From CAZQLE01 sp964593905 (GTDB lineage: Bacteria > Chloroflexota > Anaerolineae > Anaerolineales > Anaerolineaceae), in the NCBI GenBank assembly GCA_964593905.1, contig CAZQLE010000002.1, positions 1 through 64,000 of the forward strand: a DNA stretch of 64,000 nt, given 5' to 3'. Positions 35,694-44,200 of the stretch are shown piece after piece. The notes beneath the pieces were generated by a model. It was not told the origin of the DNA, ran no database searches, and was given only the letters and a program-made list of their open reading frames with translations. The translations under genes were made by a program, and so were the position numbers. Within the stretch, counting starts at the first letter, position 1. Each line of letters opens with the position of its first letter.

Positions 35694-37232
35694 TTATTTT
35701 TTGGATTTAAGCTCAAGCTGAATGGGCACAAACTGATTGGCGGCTTCTTCAAACTCCTGGAAGGAAGCCGATTGGGCGCGCCCTTCACGCAGCCAGTTGC
35801 GCAGGGTGTCGATGCGTTCGCGCTGTGAGATACTGAGCGGCACCTGTTTGTGAACGGCAGTCATAATATCGGCAGTGGTAAACTCTCGCTGGTGGTCATT
35901 GAAGCCGATATACATGGCATCGATGACCGCCTGTTCAATTTCAGACCCGACATAACCGCTGGTTTCAGCGGCAAGCTGGCTGATTTGAAAATCAACCGGC
36001 AGGCGACCGCGTTTTTTGAGATGAACGGAAAAAATTTCTTCACGCTCTTCCTGGGTTGGCAGATCGAGGAAAAAAATCTCATCAAAACGGCCGCGGCGCA
36101 GCAATTCGGGCGGCAGACTGGCGATATCATTTGCCGTGGCTACCACAAAGACGGGTGAGGTTTTTTCCTGCATCCAGGTCAAGATGGTTCCAAAAACGCG
36201 GGTGGAGGTGCCGCTGTCAAGCCCGCCGTGGGCCAGCGCTTTTTCCATTTCATCGATCCACAAGATACACGGCGCAACGGTTTCTACCAGATGCAGAGCG
36301 CGGCGCACTCGTTCTTCCGATTCGCCAACCAATGAGCCGAATAATGCTCCAACATCCAACCGGACCAGCGGCAGCCGCCAGAGACCACCGATCATTTTTG
36401 CGGTCAGGCTTTTGCCGGTGCCGGGAATGCCGATCAGGGCTATTCCCTTGGGAGAGGGAAGCCCGTAACGTCGGGCTTCGTGGGTGAAGGCTTGTTCACG
36501 CAGGCGCAGCCAGTTTTTTAACACCCCCAGCCCACCAACATCTTCAGGAGATTCAAGCGCTGAAAAGAACTCCAGCGCTTCATTTTCACGGATGATCTGT
36601 TTTTTTTCTTCGGTTACCAGGTCGATATCGCGCTCATCCAGTATGCCGTCGCGGACAATGGCTTTGGCAAATACGCGCTGCGCCTGGGCAGCGGTCAGCC
36701 CCAGCGCTGCCTGGAGCAGCTTCTCTCTGCCCAGAGAGGTCAGGTCAACCTTTACGCCGGGGGTGGCGGTGAGAGAATTCAATACCCGATCCAGATCTAC
36801 GGTGGAAGGCAGTGGGTAATCCAGCAAAATGGCCTCATCGCGCAGCTCTTCCGGGATTTTGGCAACCGGAGCTGTGATGATGACCGACTTTTTGGAAAAT
36901 TTTAATCGCTGGCAAACGCTGCGCAGTTTGCGTTTGATTACCGGGTTTGACCAGGATTCGTGGAAATCTTTAAGGATGTATACAGCGCTGTTGTTGCGGT
37001 CTGCTTTTTCAATTTGATCGAGCGCACTGAGCGGGTCTTTACCCGCAGTGGGGCCGCCCGTGCCCGAAAGGGTCTGAAACCCATCGGCCACATCCCACGA
37101 GGCGCAAAGGCGGCTGCTGCGGTCACATAGATTTTTAATAGCCGCAACCATACGTTCCTCTTCGGGAGAAACCAGGATGATCAACGTAAATTTGGAACGC
37201 AAATACATATCCAATTGTTCTTCAAAGTTCAC
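35694..37232 (-). CDS. Ycf46-like AAA+ ATPase
   Basis: 513 residues from a GTG at 37232, placed 5 bases after CGGAGG; the upstream ATG candidates (37382, 37265) would add residues not typical of the family. The N-terminal part (FEEQLDMYLRSKFTLIILVS, PEEERM) resembles the non-catalytic domain of cyanobacterial/plastid Ycf46. The AAA module has Walker A GIPGTGKS (268-275), Walker B CILWIDEME, and the second region of homology with LLRRGRFDEIF including the arginine finger; a C-terminal helical lid follows. First gene of the operon; it probably supplies the motor that remodels the scaffold or client proteins. Confidence 0.9.
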   Translation of the reverse strand: MNFEEQLDMYLRSKFTLIILVSPEEERMVAAIKNLCDRSSRLCASWDVADGFQTLSGTGGPTAGKDPLSALDQIEKADRNNSAVYILKDFHESWSNPVIKRKLRSVCQRLKFSKKSVIITAPVAKIPEELRDEAILLDYPLPSTVDLDRVLNSLTATPGVKVDLTSLGREKLLQAALGLTAAQAQRVFAKAIVRDGILDERDIDLVTEEKKQIIRENEALEFFSALESPEDVGGLGVLKNWLRLREQAFTHEARRYGLPSPKGIALIGIPGTGKSLTAKMIGGLWRLPLVRLDVGALFGSLVGESEERVRRALHLVETVAPCILWIDEMEKALAHGGLDSGTSTRVFGTILTWMQEKTSPVFVVATANDIASLPPELLRRGRFDEIFFLDLPTQEEREEIFSVHLKKRGRLPVDFQISQLAAETSGYVGSEIEQAVIDAMYIGFNDHQREFTTADIMTAVHKQVPLSISQRERIDTLRNWLREGRAQSASFQEFEEAANQFVPIQLELKSKK

Positions 37233-37289
37233 AATGGCCTCCGGTTGAGGGCAGCAGCCGATCATTTCATGACATAATCTTGTGGGGGG

Positions 37290-37318
37290 ATTATACTCTG
37301 TGTGAAGCAGATGGGCAA
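37290..37318 (-). promoter_or_regulatory. Promoter of the AAA/Hsp70/HEAT-WD40 operon
   Basis: TTGCCC (37313-37318), 17 bases, TATAAT (37290-37295) on the minus strand. It faces away from the fur promoter, which lies 20 bases further on, so both could be influenced by the same regulator. Confidence 0.7.
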
Positions 37319-37337
37319 TTAAACAGCTTTGCCGGGT

Positions 37338-37366
37338 TTGACAGTCCTGCAAAAATGCCATACAAT
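37338..37366 (+). promoter_or_regulatory. Promoter of the fur-ABC operon
   Basis: TTGACA (37338-37343), 17 bases, TACAAT (37361-37366). Confidence 0.85.
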
Positions 37367-37381
37367 TGAAAAACGTTTTCA
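37367..37381 (+). promoter_or_regulatory. Candidate Fur-family operator
   Basis: TGAAAAACGTTTTCA is a near-perfect palindrome (TGAAAA-3-TTTTCA) directly behind the -10 box of the fur-family gene, over the expected transcription start. It suits autoregulation by the encoded repressor. Confidence 0.6.
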
Positions 37382-37398
37382 TTTATTGAGGTGTGCTG

Positions 37399-37857
37399 AT
37401 GGATAATTCACCGAATCCGCAAAATCTTGTCGATACCTGGTTGGAGCGATTGGCCGAAAGTGGTTATCGGATGACGTCGCCGCGGCGTGTCATTGTGGAA
37501 ACCGTGGCGATTACAGAACGCGCCTTAAGCCCACTGGATATTTTTGATTTGGCCCGAAAGGACTATCCGGGTCTGGGGTTGGTTACGGTTTATCGGACGC
37601 TTGAAAAACTGGAAGAACTTGAACTGGTGGAGCGTGTGCATCAGCAGGGTGGCTGTCATATGTATCTGCGCGCCTGCCAGGGGCATCAGCATTTGTTGTT
37701 GTGCACCAAGTGTGGACGGGCGGAATACTTTAGCGGCGATAACATCAGCTCTCTGATGGATCGGATTGCGCTGCAAAGCGGGTATGAAATTAAAGATCAC
37801 TGGTTGCAGCTTTTTGGTTTGTGTGCGCTTTGTCAGAATAACGGATCGGAAAAATAA
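37399..37857 (+). CDS. Fur-family metalloregulator (Zur/Mur/PerR type)
   Basis: 152 residues; ATG at 37399 follows GAGGTG at 5 bases. N-terminal winged helix: GYRMTSPRRVIVETVAI, SPLDIFDLARKDYPGLGLVTVYRTLEKL. Metal sites: HQHLLLCTKCGRAEYF and LFGLCALCQN, i.e. two CXXC pairs forming the structural zinc site, plus His-rich segment GCHMYLRACQGHQH. The two following genes encode a metal-type ABC transporter, so a zinc- or manganese-responsive repressor is likely; the metal cannot be decided from sequence. Confidence 0.9.
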   Translation: MDNSPNPQNLVDTWLERLAESGYRMTSPRRVIVETVAITERALSPLDIFDLARKDYPGLGLVTVYRTLEKLEELELVERVHQQGGCHMYLRACQGHQHLLLCTKCGRAEYFSGDNISSLMDRIALQSGYEIKDHWLQLFGLCALCQNNGSEK

Positions 37858-37859
37858 TT

Positions 37860-38696
37860 TTGAGTCAGGGTGTATTGTTGAAAAAGCAGGATATGGATCT
37901 TTCTCTGGATGAGGCTTCACCGGCCCGTCTGGATATTCGCGATGTCTTTGCCGGTTATGAAAATCGGATGGTGCTGCAGAATTTATCGTTGCAAATCAGT
38001 CACGGCGCCAAAGTGGCTGTGGTTGGCCCGAATGGAGCCGGTAAATCCACCTTATTTAAAACCCTGGTTGGGTTGATCCCGGTGCGGGCCGGTGAGATTT
38101 TAATTCACGGGCAGCCGCTTGGCCATCATCAAGACTGTGTGGCCTATGTTCCCCAGCGTGAAGAAGTGGACTGGCGCTTTCCGGTTACAGTGACCGATGT
38201 GGTGATGATGGGCCGCTTTGGGCGGCTGGGGTGGCTGCAAAGGCCCGGTCAGCACGACCAGGAGATTGTGCGACGCAGCCTGGCAGCGATGGGCATCAGC
38301 GATCTGGCAAAACGATCGATTGGCAATTTGTCGGGCGGACAGCAGCAGCGGGTCTTTTTGGCGCGAGCACTGGCGCAGGAGCCACATATTTTATTGTTGG
38401 ATGAACCGTTTACCGGGGTCGATTCTTCGACCCAGGAGACCACGCTGGATCTGCTGGATAAGCTGCACCGCAAAGCGGTGACGGTGATTGTTTCGACCCA
38501 TGATCTGCAACTGGCCGCAGAACGGTTTGAACAGGTGTTGTTGATCAATAAGCGGGTGGTTGCTTTTGGCGCACCGGATGAAGTATTTACCACCGAAAAT
38601 TTGCAAGAAGCCTTTAGCGGCCAGGTGCTGCGGATGAATGGAAATCTGGTTGTGGACCAGTGTTGCCCGCCGCATGAATTGGAGGGAAACGAATGA
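37860..38696 (+). CDS. Metal ABC transporter ATP-binding protein (ZnuC/MntB type)
   Basis: 278 residues if the TTG at 37860 is used; the ATG at 37893 is an alternative 11 codons later. Nucleotide-binding domain: Walker A GPNGAGKST, Q-loop VPQREEVDW, signature LSGGQQQRVFLARAL, Walker B ILLLDEPF, H-loop VSTHD. The VDWRFPVTVTDVV block is characteristic of the zinc/manganese/iron (ABC-3) group. It lies 2 bases after fur and overlaps the permease gene by ATGA. Confidence 0.92.
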   Translation: MSQGVLLKKQDMDLSLDEASPARLDIRDVFAGYENRMVLQNLSLQISHGAKVAVVGPNGAGKSTLFKTLVGLIPVRAGEILIHGQPLGHHQDCVAYVPQREEVDWRFPVTVTDVVMMGRFGRLGWLQRPGQHDQEIVRRSLAAMGISDLAKRSIGNLSGGQQQRVFLARALAQEPHILLLDEPFTGVDSSTQETTLDLLDKLHRKAVTVIVSTHDLQLAAERFEQVLLINKRVVAFGAPDEVFTTENLQEAFSGQVLRMNGNLVVDQCCPPHELEGNE

Positions 38697-39544
38697 TCAC
38701 CTGGTGGCTGGCTCCACTGCAATATGGTTTTATGCAGCGCGGATTGACTGCGGCGCTGCTGGTTGGAATTGTTTGTTCTGTGATCGGTTGTTATGTTGTT
38801 CTGCGGTCCATGGCGTTTTTAGGTGATGCACTGGCACACGCCATTCTACCCGGCGTGGCGATTGCTTATCTGTTGGGGGGGAACCTGACGGTTGGGGCTT
38901 TGATTTCGGCAGGGTTTGTTGCCCTGGGAATAGGCTTTATCACCGCCCAGGGAACCATCAAAGAGGATACTGCGATTGGTATTTTGTTTACGGCGGCGCT
39001 TGCGCTGGGGGTGGGATTGATCAGTACAATTCGCTCTTATGCGGTGGATTTAAGCCATATCCTGTTTGGCAACATCCTCGGCGTTAGCAGTGAAGATTTG
39101 ATTCTGACGGCGGTTGTGGGCATGGTTGTTCTGGGTGTGATTCTGGTGTTTTACAAACCATTTCTGGTCATATCATTTGACCCGGTACTGGCGGCCACGC
39201 TGCGTTTGCCAGTCAAAGCGCTACGGTATTTAATGCTGCTATTACTGGCTTTTACGATCACAATCTCGATGCAGACAGTGGGGATTGGCCTTGTGGCGGC
39301 CATGTTGGTCACGCCGGGGGCAACGGCTTATCTTTTGACCCGCCGGCTGCCGACCATGATGCTATTGGCCGCGGTTTTTGGGGCGCTTTCGAGTATTCTG
39401 GGGCTTTATTTAAGTTATTACGCCAATATTGCCAGCGGTTCGGCCATTGTGCTGGTCGCAACTTTCTTCTTTGTTCTGGCTTATCTGGCCGCGCCCGGGC
39501 GCGGGCTGGTGTGGCAAAAACGAAAGGCACTGCGTAACGTTTGA
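38693..39544 (+). CDS. Metal ABC transporter permease (ZnuB/MntC type)
   Basis: 283 residues with about 8-9 membrane helices. Family landmarks: MQRGLTAALLVGIVCSVIGC, VLRSMAFLGDALAHAILPGV and GLVAAMLVTPGATAYLLT, typical of the ABC-3 family. Together with the ATPase it imports zinc, manganese or iron. A substrate-binding lipoprotein (ZnuA type) is not encoded next to it and must lie elsewhere. Confidence 0.93.
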   Translation: MITWWLAPLQYGFMQRGLTAALLVGIVCSVIGCYVVLRSMAFLGDALAHAILPGVAIAYLLGGNLTVGALISAGFVALGIGFITAQGTIKEDTAIGILFTAALALGVGLISTIRSYAVDLSHILFGNILGVSSEDLILTAVVGMVVLGVILVFYKPFLVISFDPVLAATLRLPVKALRYLMLLLLAFTITISMQTVGIGLVAAMLVTPGATAYLLTRRLPTMMLLAAVFGALSSILGLYLSYYANIASGSAIVLVATFFFVLAYLAAPGRGLVWQKRKALRNV

Positions 39545-39563
39545 GCCGGTAAAATTAAAAAGC

Positions 39564-39600
39564 AATGGCCCGAGCGTAAATGCCCGGGCCATTATTTTTT
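39564..39600. terminator. Terminator after the metal ABC operon
   Basis: AATGGCCCG (39564-39572) pairs with CGGGCCATT (39585-39593), then TTATTTTTT. Located between converging genes. Confidence 0.9.
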
Positions 39601-39612
39601 GTTCTGGTTTTA

Positions 39613-40371
39613 CTAGTCTACGATTTGATAGGCAACCACCGCATTGACGGTGATGGTCAACTGACCGGCCGAGATGGGGATGTTGGGTGCAGCCGCAACA
39701 GCGCCGCCCCCGCCCAGCCCACCATACATGGGTGAGTAATAATTATCGTTGTTAATCGTCACAGAATGAACCGGGCCCAGTTTTACTTTCATCACCTGGG
39801 CGGTCTCGCCGGCCTGTTTCTCAGCCTTTGACAGGGCCAAATCACGGGCTTCAGCCATCGCTATGGATGAATCAGCAACATCAAATTGAATGCCATAGAT
39901 ATTGTTGGCGCCGTTGGCAACTGCTGCCTGAAGGATTGGGCTAAGTTTTTCAAGGTCGCGCACTGTTACCGAGAGGGAATTATCGACCGAAAAAGTTTTC
40001 TCGGTAGGTTGGCCGCTCGAGTCGTATTTCTGGTTTTGATAGACACTGAAATTGGTCGTCTGAATATCTTTCTCGACCACCCCGGCTTTGATCAGCACAT
40101 CCTTCAATTTCTTGACGGCGGTGCTGTTGGCATCTACTGCTGCGGCAATCTCTTTGTTTTCGCTATTGACCCCGATATTAATTCGGGCAATATCCGGGGT
40201 GAGGTTGACCGTGCCTACACCCGAAACCGTGATGGTGCGGGTGGATCCTGCTTCGGGGTTGGTGCCCTGTGCGGCGCTCGACGCAGCACTGACGGGTGAA
40301 TGAGACAAAAATGCTGCGCCAAGCATAGCCACGACCAGAGCAGAACCGATTAATAGGCGATGAATTTTCAT
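39613..40371 (-). CDS. SIMPL-domain (DUF541) exported protein
   Basis: 252 residues. Sec signal peptide: KIHR, hydrophobic LLIGSALVVAMLGAAFL and a probable cleavage after SPVSA (about residue 29). The mature part is the SIMPL/DUF541 domain: TRTITVSGVGTVNLTPDIAR, NSTAVKKLKDVLIKAG and the C-terminal VNAVVAYQIVD. Family members (e.g. E. coli YggE, BP26) are periplasmic or surface-exposed and linked to oxidative stress; the molecular role is unclear. RBS GGAGAG. Single gene, between two terminators/ends. Confidence 0.9.
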   Translation of the reverse strand: MKIHRLLIGSALVVAMLGAAFLSHSPVSAASSAAQGTNPEAGSTRTITVSGVGTVNLTPDIARINIGVNSENKEIAAAVDANSTAVKKLKDVLIKAGVVEKDIQTTNFSVYQNQKYDSSGQPTEKTFSVDNSLSVTVRDLEKLSPILQAAVANGANNIYGIQFDVADSSIAMAEARDLALSKAEKQAGETAQVMKVKLGPVHSVTINNDNYYSPMYGGLGGGGAVAAAPNIPISAGQLTITVNAVVAYQIVD

Positions 40372-40465
40372 TTTCTCTCCTTAAAGTTTTTTGTTTTTAC
40401 CACTCTATCCATAACGAAGGATGATAGCGTTTGGTTCCAGCGAATCACCGCTGTGCAGACCCTTT

Positions 40466-42493
40466 TTACTGTTCGCTGCTGCAAAAAGCAAAGTCTTGCA
40501 CGTGGGTTAAGAATTTGTTTTTGGCGCTGGAATCTGCGGTTGAGCGATCAATGCGCTGGGTCAGCCGGCAGAGGGCGTTCTTTCTTTCTTCAAGCGAGAA
40601 GCTGAGGGCCAGGTCTGCGGCTTTTTGCCATTGGCCGGTCTGGGCAAAGGCTTCAATAAAGACCATCTTTTCCATCTCATCGCGTGGAGAGAAGCCCAGG
40701 CTTTCAGCTTCCTCCCAGTAGCCAACCACCTCAGTCCATTTTTTTCCCTGACGGGCAAGATCTGCTTTTTCAAAGTAATAGCACCAGGTGTGCTGTGGTT
40801 CGGGGCCAAACCAGTTCTCATGGACGGGCATGTCTGGCGGGGTGGTGAGCACCCGGCGCAGATCGGACAACCGGCTGGCACGCTGTAAATGTTCTGGCAA
40901 AGAAGGATCTCCGCCATCCAGGTCAGGTTCGGTCAGCCGGAAGCAGCGCCCCAGATCATATTGCGCTGCCAGTAACCGGTCGGTTGAACCCTCCAACCGG
41001 GCGGTTACATTTCTGCCGGTGACAGTTTGACCGGTGCTCAGCCCCTTTAACGATTCATCCAAATTGCGGCTATAGTGGAAACTGTAAGCCAGCCGGCGCG
41101 GCTGCGGTTGATAGGGATAAAGGGCATTGATCTCGGTGGTCAAGGCGGCCAGGTTGTAATAGCGGGTCGGAAAATCGGTCAAAAGCAGCAGGGTGTTTTC
41201 TTCAAGATCGGGGATGCGCCAGCGAATTTGCCAGAGCAATTGCTGGTTGTACTTCCATTCCAGACGAAAATCGTTGGCGATCTGAAAATGATAACCTGCG
41301 GCAATGCCAACCAACCCGGCCAGTAACACGCTCTGCACAATACGGTAAGGCAGGGCGGTGATCAGCCCGGCCATAAACAGGGCGGCGCCCAGCATGAAGG
41401 GTAGCGTGAAGCGCGAAAAAATCTCCACCGGCCTGACATCCAACCCGGTCAGCCAGAAGGGCCAACCAGCCGCCAGGATTGCCAGAACACCCAGACCGAT
41501 CATTTCAAGGGTGAAGCGTTTTTCACGGATGGCATTGATGAACCACCACGCCAGCCCGGCCATTGCCAGAACCACCAGGGCAACAAAGACGGTCACTGCG
41601 GTTGAGGTGAGGTGAATTTGCAGTGAGAGCAGCCGTTGTAGCGCGGGCAGCCATGCGCCAAAGGTGGTTTGCCAGAAATCTTCGGCTATTTTAACCAGCA
41701 ACGCCCCCAGCGCCTGAAGCGGTGCAGCCTGAAATTCTGCCAGCCAGCGGAAGGAGTAGCGATTGGATTGGATCTGGGTCAGTAAAAAGGTGCGCACCAG
41801 AATTGTAGAAAGCAGAATGGCCCCGTAAAAGGCCCAGCCGCGCAGCGTTTTTACCAGCAGCCTGGGCAGGTTGGTCTCTGTTCTAAACAGGATCAAGCCG
41901 ATTATAAAGAAACGCAGGATTTCGAGTGTAAAAAAGTATTCCATCATTAAAAGATTTAAGATGGAAAGCAAACCGGCCAGCGCGTGCAGCCCATAAGCGG
42001 GCCTGTTTTGTTGCAGTGCGCGGGCGGTTAAACCCAGCGACAGGAATAAGAAAGCCATTACCAGAAAAATATGCCCATAGGTGATGGCAATGGGCTGCAA
42101 CGCAAAACCGGGATAAACGGTAAAGAGCAGCGCTGCCACAAAGACCACTTTGCTGCGCTCGGGCCATATCTGACGTAGAAACCAGAAGAAGGTTAAGCTA
42201 GCCAGGAAACGACACAGCAGTGCAAAAATCTGGTATGCGAGAACATTGCCATCCAGCAAGGGCAGGGTGAGCTGATAAAGCAACCCCCACACGGGGCGGT
42301 TGGTTGAGAAATAAACGCGAACACCCTCAGCACCATAATATTCCCATGTCCAGGCCCAGATCCAATCATCAATATACAGGTGCAGCCAGGGGAGCTGTGT
42401 TCCGTAGGAAAACAGGGTGATTAGTGCAAGCACGAGGCTTTGACCAGAATTGTTTTGAACCAGTTTGGAGATGAATGAATAGATTTTTTGCAA
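40466..42493 (-). CDS. Large polytopic membrane protein with C-terminal TPR-like tail
   Basis: About 675 residues from a TTG at 42493, chosen since the longer frame would cross the divergent lipoprotein promoter; the true start is uncertain (another TTG lies 18 bases upstream). At least 10 hydrophobic helices (for example SKVVFVAALLFTVYPGFALQ, VTVFVALVVLAMAGLAWWF) occupy residues 10-420, in the manner of GT-C-type glycosyltransferases, with IDDW (DD motif) near the start. Residues 570-660 form TPR-like helices (WTEVVGYWEEAESLGFSPRD, QWQKAADLALSFSL). Function unknown; a membrane glycosyltransferase is a guess. Confidence 0.7.
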   Translation of the reverse strand: MQKIYSFISKLVQNNSGQSLVLALITLFSYGTQLPWLHLYIDDWIWAWTWEYYGAEGVRVYFSTNRPVWGLLYQLTLPLLDGNVLAYQIFALLCRFLASLTFFWFLRQIWPERSKVVFVAALLFTVYPGFALQPIAITYGHIFLVMAFLFLSLGLTARALQQNRPAYGLHALAGLLSILNLLMMEYFFTLEILRFFIIGLILFRTETNLPRLLVKTLRGWAFYGAILLSTILVRTFLLTQIQSNRYSFRWLAEFQAAPLQALGALLVKIAEDFWQTTFGAWLPALQRLLSLQIHLTSTAVTVFVALVVLAMAGLAWWFINAIREKRFTLEMIGLGVLAILAAGWPFWLTGLDVRPVEIFSRFTLPFMLGAALFMAGLITALPYRIVQSVLLAGLVGIAAGYHFQIANDFRLEWKYNQQLLWQIRWRIPDLEENTLLLLTDFPTRYYNLAALTTEINALYPYQPQPRRLAYSFHYSRNLDESLKGLSTGQTVTGRNVTARLEGSTDRLLAAQYDLGRCFRLTEPDLDGGDPSLPEHLQRASRLSDLRRVLTTPPDMPVHENWFGPEPQHTWCYYFEKADLARQGKKWTEVVGYWEEAESLGFSPRDEMEKMVFIEAFAQTGQWQKAADLALSFSLEERKNALCRLTQRIDRSTADSSAKNKFLTHVQDFAFCSSEQ

Positions 42494-42581
42494 ACGAATA
42501 CACCCGGTCAACCGTATTTTTTTGGAAAACTTGAAGTATTGTACGCAATTATAGTCTACAATAATGATGATGGAGGCATGG

Positions 42582-44054
42582 ATGCGGACACGGTGGTATT
42601 TATTTGTGGCATTAATCTTATTGAGCGGGTGTGCGGGTTTATCCACCCCGGATGTTCCTTTTAAGACTGTGACGCCCTCGCAGACGGCAAGTGTGGATAC
42701 TGAGACGCCAGTTCCGGCGACTGCCACTCGCTTGCCGGATGTTATCCTTCCTGAGGGCACCGCCACGATTGCCCCGACAGAGACGCAGACCTTTCCGGGT
42801 GTATTTTTGCCAACCAGACCGCCCTTCCTTGCCGACGCGGTTCTGAATGGGAATGAGGTGCAAAACCCAATTCTGGAAAATTATATGTCCGTTCCGGTTT
42901 ACACCGTTACAGAAGAAATGCGGCCGGAGTGTTGGGAAGATTGTGTAAAGCGGGCATGGACATCGACCTATCGCCGGGTGATAATTCAACTAAATCGTGG
43001 AAAAACGGGTGAGGTCTCCAATTATGGACTGAATACCCTGTATCAGGCCTATACCAAATTTGGCGCCGCCTTTCAGATTGTGGATGCTTATGATGGCCCA
43101 GGGGATCGACGATGGGCGGGAAATTTAATGATTTCGGCCAATAATTATGAGTTTGTCGATTCGGCTGTTGTTGGAGAGATTCAAGCGACCATTTTCATCC
43201 GCAATAATTTTCTGGCGCAGATCCCTGAAGGAGAGACCGGCGCATCGGATTATCAGAAGTTTTTGGCCGAAGCGGCGCAGCGCGATGCGGCGGATCTGTT
43301 GAATTTACAGCTCAACAAACTGGCCTGGGTCGGGTTTGAACCCGCTCCCGATTTGGTCTATTCGGTTGTCACATCCACGCCCCGTCCCACGCCGGTTTTG
43401 CCACCCGCCCGGCCGCTTGAGCTGACCGCTTTTCTTGATGAAACGGCAAATTGCAAACTGCCCTGTTGGAACCAATTAACCCCCGGGCTTTCGACCGAGG
43501 AAGAGGTGGCCCCATTCTTTCAGCGCTTTGGGTTGGATGCCGAGTCTGCTTATCGTGCGCAGTGCATTGATTTGAGCGGTTATCCGGCCGGCAATGCCAG
43601 CCAGACCGATCCGCAGGTGTGTGTTTTTTCCAATGATGGAATTGTCAACCGGATTCGACTTTCCAATTGGAGTCACCCTGAACAATTTTCGCCCAAGCGG
43701 ATCAATATCGTTCTAGGGACACCGGATGTCATTCTGGTACCCAGCGCGCCGCTGGATGACCCGGATGGCTTCGCGGTGGTGTTTATCTACCCCAATCAGG
43801 GCGTGGCGCTTGAGATACACGGCAGGCTGGACCTTGAATTGCAGGGTTACATGTGTATTTCGGACCGCCGGTTTCAGTCGGCGACGGTGACCTTTTTTTC
43901 AGATGACCAGCGTTTCTTGTTGCAGCAGGAGTACCAATCCAGTGCACCCGCCTATGTGGACTGGTCTCAGGCGCGGGGGGAAACTGCACAAACCCTGTTT
44001 AATTTGCTGATTAATCCCGAGCGCTGCGTTCCTTACCCGGCGTATCGAAAATAG
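42582..44054 (+). CDS. Lipoprotein, function unknown
   Basis: 490 residues; start at 42582 after GGAGG. The lipobox LILLSGC at residues 12-18 marks lipidation of the cysteine; a Thr/Pro-rich linker follows (TVTPSQTASVDTETPVPATA), typical of Chloroflexota surface proteins. The remaining sequence has two similar-sized parts, separated near residue 270 by a second Pro-rich spacer (TSTPRPTPVLPPARP). Conserved Cys pairs such as CWEDC and CKLPCW suggest disulfides. I do not recognise a family. Divergent from the membrane protein at 40466. Confidence 0.82.
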   Translation: MRTRWYLFVALILLSGCAGLSTPDVPFKTVTPSQTASVDTETPVPATATRLPDVILPEGTATIAPTETQTFPGVFLPTRPPFLADAVLNGNEVQNPILENYMSVPVYTVTEEMRPECWEDCVKRAWTSTYRRVIIQLNRGKTGEVSNYGLNTLYQAYTKFGAAFQIVDAYDGPGDRRWAGNLMISANNYEFVDSAVVGEIQATIFIRNNFLAQIPEGETGASDYQKFLAEAAQRDAADLLNLQLNKLAWVGFEPAPDLVYSVVTSTPRPTPVLPPARPLELTAFLDETANCKLPCWNQLTPGLSTEEEVAPFFQRFGLDAESAYRAQCIDLSGYPAGNASQTDPQVCVFSNDGIVNRIRLSNWSHPEQFSPKRINIVLGTPDVILVPSAPLDDPDGFAVVFIYPNQGVALEIHGRLDLELQGYMCISDRRFQSATVTFFSDDQRFLLQQEYQSSAPAYVDWSQARGETAQTLFNLLINPERCVPYPAYRK

Positions 44055-44099
44055 CCGATTTGGGGAGTTTCGGCATATTCAATCGGTGATAAAACACAA

Positions 44100-44128
44100 A
44101 TGGCAGCCGGGAGGCGGCAGGGTATAAT
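44100..44128 (+). promoter_or_regulatory. Possible promoter of the second AOR gene
   Basis: TATAAT at 44123-44128 with an imperfect -35 ATGGCA (44100-44105) at 17 bases. Confidence 0.5.
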
Positions 44129-44200
44129 GGGGATGCTTTTCAACCCAGTATGAAGTTCATGGCAAAAACCGAAAACCAGATTGTCCACAGGAGAGTATGT

